Source of the DNA: Protonemura montana
Lineage: Eukaryota; Arthropoda; Insecta; Plecoptera; Nemouridae
Assembly (NCBI GenBank): GCA_947568835.1
Contig: OX387608.1
Location: 5,804,001-5,868,000, forward strand
Direction of reading: 5' to 3'
Length of the DNA: 64,000 nucleotides
Positions 60,187 through 64,000 of the stretch are shown in pieces. Under the pieces are notes generated by a model. That model saw nothing but the letters and a program-made list of their open reading frames with translations, did no database searches and was not told the DNA's origin. Both the position numbers and the translations under genes were made by a program. Numbering within the stretch: position 1 is the first letter of the stretch; each line of letters opens with the position of its first letter.

Positions 60187-63100
60187 ATGTTGCTGAGGAT
60201 AGATCGCCGCTTGGCCGCGCTCGTCACGCTCTTGATCGGCGTCGGCGTCGCGACGGCCGCCGACAACAGGCTCTCCGACGGGGAACACAACAAAGCCGGC
60301 TGCGACTGCATGGAGTACTGGAACTGCGTCATGAGGTAACTAGAACAATATTTACAGGAGTAAGCTGAATTAATAGGTTGTCCCCAATGTACCTGTACCG
60401 GACCCGCGAAGTGTACGGGGGATGTAAAGCCTCCGTCTTATTTTCTTGGGAATCCGGGAACAAATTATTATTTTTATTCTTTAATTGAGTTTAGTATAAA
60501 CTGTTACAGCAAAGAAAAATATATATCTTTCAGTGCACATTTTCCGGAAAATCCATTCTAAAAAAAGATAAATAAAAACAGGATACAACTTACCTGCAAG
60601 AGTTGCGTTTCAAAATGGTAAACTCGTGTTAATTTTTTATTTATAGTTTGCTAGTGTTAACATATTGAAGAAATTTGAGATTCACAGCTGCTACGAAAAA
60701 TCAGATTTAGTTTTCTAAAAAACACCGGAAAAACACCTTAAACAAACTCATTTACAACGCGTGTAACTATATTGCAAAATAATATTTATGATTTTTAAAA
60801 GCGTCAATCTGTTGGCAATAGTGTGAAGAGTCGCCTAGTTTTTGTTTCGTCGTGATCGGACAATATACCTCACAATATACCTGAGTAAGCTCCCACTCCA
60901 ATAGACCTGAGTAAGCTCCCACTCCAATAGACCTGAGTAAGCTCACACTCCAATAGGACCTGAGTAAGCTCCCACTCCAATAGACCTGAGTAGCTCCCAC
61001 TCCAATAGACCTGAGTAAGCTCCCACTCCAACAGACCTGAGTAAGCTACCACTCCAATAGACCTGAGTAAGCTCTTACTCCAATAGACCTGAGTAAGCTC
61101 CCACTCCAATAGACCTGAGTCAGCTCCCACTCCAATAGACCTGAGTAAGCTTCCACTCCAATAGACCTGAGTAAGCTCCTACTCCAATAGACCTGAGTCA
61201 GCTTCCACTCCAATAGACCTGAGAAAGCTCCCACTCCAATATACCTGAGTAAGCTCCCACTCCAATAGACATGAGTAAGCACCCACTCCAATAGGACCTG
61301 AGTAAGCCCCCACTTAGTGAGCTCCCACTCCAATAGACTTGAGTAAGCTCCCACTCCAATAGACCTGAGTAAGCTCACACTCCAATAGACCTGAGTAAGC
61401 TCCCACTCCAATAGACCTGAGTAAGCTCCCACTCCAATAGACCTGAGTAAGCTCCCACTCCAATAGACCTGAGTAAGCCCCCACTTAGTGAGCTCCCACT
61501 CCAATAGACTTGAGTAAGCTCCCACTCCAATAGACCCGAGTAAGCTCCCGATAAAACAGCCTAACTCCCATACACTTGGGGGAAGAGTTGTTTTCACGAT
61601 AGTAACAAACCCTGAAAATCTGGAAACACAGTCTTTGGCTGATCATCTGTAAGCTGGTGGCCGGATCCACAATTCAGAGCTTGAGTTTACCCGCCAGATT
61701 TCAAAGTTAATCAGCCAATCACAGACGGTGCTTCCAGCTTTTCAGAGTTTCTCGCCATGGTGATAACAACGTAACCTCCAAATGTATGGCGGTCAAGTTG
61801 TATAACCAAATGTGTTCAAATTCTCTGTTCTGGTATCTGGATCCAGAGAAATTACTGTGGGAAGTCTTATCAGAGTGAGTACCCTCGGTTATTTTGTCAT
61901 CTCTTATACCTGCCTGGACGAGGACTCTCATTGATTGGGAGATAACGTAAACAATTCAAATGAAATCCGAAGAGTAAGTCGAATTAAATGATCGAACATG
62001 ACTGTTTGTTAATAATTGGAAAGTCCTCAAAAGAAGGATCTCAAAGTTTTGTTAGTTAAGATTGTATTTCTAAGGCCCGACATTTTTATGCCGGTGTGGT
62101 ATCTACTATAGAAGTCAGAAATGAACCAAATAAATCATTTTTAATTATTTGGACACTAATAACGTATCAAGAATTTAGTTAGAGACGCTTACACGACAGG
62201 TACAGATCGGTGTTCGAGTCCCCGTTTGGGCACACATTTTTGAGAGGTTATTAGTGTTCTTAATAATAGAATAATTTATGCATTGCAAGCGTTTGCAATT
62301 TAAAATGCTCAATGGTCATTTTGCAAAGCAATTAAGGCAGCTACTGACAAGGAACTGGTTTATCGTAACAAGTTCTAGGCAACTTAGTAACAATTAGTAC
62401 ATAGCAACTATGTGCTCGGTACCTACACTGGGTTTTCCTACATTGTCAGCAACTAGCAACCATACCAACCAATGGAGAACTTGACATTTTTTGAGCTGGA
62501 TTGTTGGATTGTTTAATAAGTGCAGTAGTGTGACCTTGGTTATGTGATGTTATCTTTTCAGTGCAAGAATTGCCAAATTACTTATTTAATCGTTTATTTT
62601 GCATTAATTAATTTTTTCAAATAGGTATACATCTTCTATTAAAGAATAAAGGTATTCTATTTTAAGCCGTTATAAAATAGTTTGTCGTTCCATTTTATTC
62701 TTCGCCAAAACCAACTTCTTCCATACTTATTAGTCCATCCAACTTACTTTCTCTTCTATTTCATGCCAATTTCGCCCTCTTTTCTCTATATCTGCTTGTA
62801 CTTTTCCCATCCATCTTTATCTTTCTCTTTTCTAGAATTCTAAATTTTAAATCTGATCTATTCTTTTCAAATTTGTCTTACACCTTAAAAAAGCATTAAG
62901 TGGGGAGGAGGGTGCCTTGGGAGGGTGGTCATATTTCACAACCCGCACAAAACGGTTAAATGTTTGTTTAGTTAACAAAAAGTGCTTTACAAAGCTAACC
63001 TATCATCCGTTTTGAAGTCAACGTCCCTAACAGACCAACTCACAACAAAAAGATTTATTGCTAAGATAATAGTACATTATATACTTCATGAGAACACATA

Positions 63101-64000
63101 TATAATACGTTTTATATTATAAGCACCTAATGCATACCCGATTCCCAATACGCTTACATGATAACTACGTAAGCCTCTACTTCAAAATCTGGTATTTTCC
63201 CCCCACAGTGGCGGCAACCCATACAGCTACTGCGGCCTGTCGGAGACCTCCGTCTGCTGTTTCGTGCCCGACGACGCTGTGCCCGTCAAGGGGTTGCTGC
63301 CTGACGTCCCTGGCAAGCGACGGTGCGGACTAAAGGGCGCCGACTCGGGTCGAGAAGGCGTCGCGGAGGCGGCAGAGTGGCCCTGGCATGTAAGTCGTTG
63401 TATCAGTACCAGATTTACCGATAGATTGTTGGCACTGGTTGGTCTTTTTTTGGTGAACAATTAACGCGATTGAATTGTTATTTATTTTTCCTCTGCAATG
63501 AATTACATGCTATGGCATTATTTTTTTACATACTATTTGATAAAACAGGCTTTACAAATTGTTGTTTTATTCAAATAAAGTACATGCAAAACATGGACGA
63601 GAGGGAAATGGGCAGAAATGCATGTTCCGTAAAAAAAGACCGGATTTTTTAAAATATTCTTAGTTATCTAATAAGTATTAAGTCCAAAGGGGGACTGGAG
63701 TATTCTTTGTGAGATTTGACAGCTAGAACCGATTCCTTAAAACTGTTGAAGCTCTCGCTCACGGCTTGCTAATTCTTATGGTTCTTTAACAGCTAACTTT
63801 GTCAAATGGTAGATGTTAGGTAGATGTTAGATGTTTGTTAGTGGTAGATTTTACATTGCAGTTTTGTGTTAGTTGCGTTTGCAGATGTGTTTAATACTGA
63901 AGAACAACCCCAACACTCTTTAAAGTCCCTACCTTACAAACTGTGGTATTTGCAGGCGGCCATCCTTGAGAAACCCGATGATCTCTACGTTTGTGGGGCG
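60187..64000 (+). CDS. Secreted clip-like serine protease or protease homologue, 5' part
   Basis: Exons 60187-60335, 63209-63389 and 63956 to the window edge join in phase (125 residues visible). Residues 1-24 are a signal peptide (LAALVTLLIGVGVATA). A cysteine-rich module follows with C39, C41, C47, C58, C66 and C67 (CDCMEYWNCV, PYSYC, SVCCFVP), like the disulphide knots of arthropod clip-type proteases. Then comes the start of a trypsin-fold domain (EAAEWPWHAAILEKPDDLYVCGA). The usual R|IVGG activation sequence is not seen; CGLKGADSGREGVAE stands there instead, as in some non-catalytic protease homologues, but the catalytic residues lie outside the window. An acceptor (tgtttacag) ends at 60173, so a 5' non-coding exon exists upstream. 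Intron 1 carries the 26-bp minisatellite. Confidence 0.82.
60874..61549. repeat. 26-bp minisatellite in the protease intron (about 26 units)
   Basis: The unit is acctgagtaagctcccactc followed by caatag. Most units differ by one or two bases, and a few have a single-base gain or loss. A variant block (gtaagcccccacttagtga) occurs twice, at about 61305 and 61476, 171 bp apart, which shows a longer block was duplicated. On the minus strand the unit has no stop codon in any frame, producing long frames of a 26-residue repeat that are not taken as coding. Confidence 0.95.
61550..63208. other. Rest of protease intron 1
   Basis: No coding exon was recognised between the minisatellite and exon 2. A worn tRNA-derived SINE lies at 62180-62312. 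The remainder is AT-rich with no structure I could assign. Confidence 0.45.
62180..62312 (+). mobile_element. tRNA-derived SINE family B, copy in protease intron
   Basis: A B-box-like ggtgttcgagtccccgtttg is followed by ggcacacatttttgagaggt, a TAATAATAG stretch and the family end gcattgcaagcgtttgcaat. Confidence 0.65.

Noticed and set aside
61046..61597. 183-codon minus frame of repeating WSGSLLRSIGVGAYSGLLEW-type sequence
   Set aside because: Produced by the 26-bp minisatellite, which is stop-free in every minus frame; no start context, domain or splice support.

Overview
The window looks like nuclear DNA of an arthropod, most likely an insect. It is AT-rich, its genes are split by GT-AG introns, and it carries many short interspersed repeats. 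The best taxonomic clues are a TipE-type sodium-channel auxiliary subunit, a family known from insects and other arthropods, and two cuticle/apical-matrix type zona pellucida (ZP) proteins. No bacterial, viral or organellar gene was seen. Gene models were built by hand from open frames, splice signals and reading-phase continuity; every multi-exon model listed keeps phase across all its junctions.

Layout. 1-22.5 kb is a dense block of conserved housekeeping genes: a TATA-driven first exon leaving the window leftward (888-824, minus), BBS10-like chaperonin (minus), TipE-like membrane protein (minus), FLAD1 FAD synthase (minus, five exons), a C11orf98-like nucleolar protein (minus), RBIS ribosome-biogenesis factor (minus), TRMT5 tRNA m1G37 methyltransferase (minus), ALG1 mannosyltransferase (plus), SNU13 (minus) and PCYT2 (plus). 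TRMT5/ALG1 and SNU13/PCYT2 are head-to-head pairs about 310 bp apart, so they probably share promoters. 22.5-26.7 kb holds no supported gene. 26.7-40.0 kb is one ZP-domain transmembrane protein (minus, nine exons). 47.1-54.2 kb is a second ZP-domain protein (plus, seven exons) pointing away from the first. 60.2 kb to the end is the start of a secreted clip-like serine protease or protease homologue (plus, cut by the window edge).

Repeats fill the introns and intergenic DNA. The clearest are a SINE whose head is derived from 5S rRNA (three near-full copies, one long 5'-truncated copy and several fragments, one nested in another), two tRNA-derived SINE families, a 41-bp minisatellite present as two separate arrays that share a flank, a 26-bp minisatellite inside the protease intron, and several short inverted-repeat (MITE-like) elements.

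Functionally the left block is general metabolism and RNA biology (FAD, phosphatidylethanolamine, N-glycan, tRNA and ribosome/spliceosome maturation) and the right half is extracellular matrix and secreted proteolysis. I found no clearly new multi-gene system. The most unusual signals are the 5S-derived SINE family, the tandem-repeat-bearing dispersed element, the divergent ZP pair, and the RBIS start exon packed against TRMT5.
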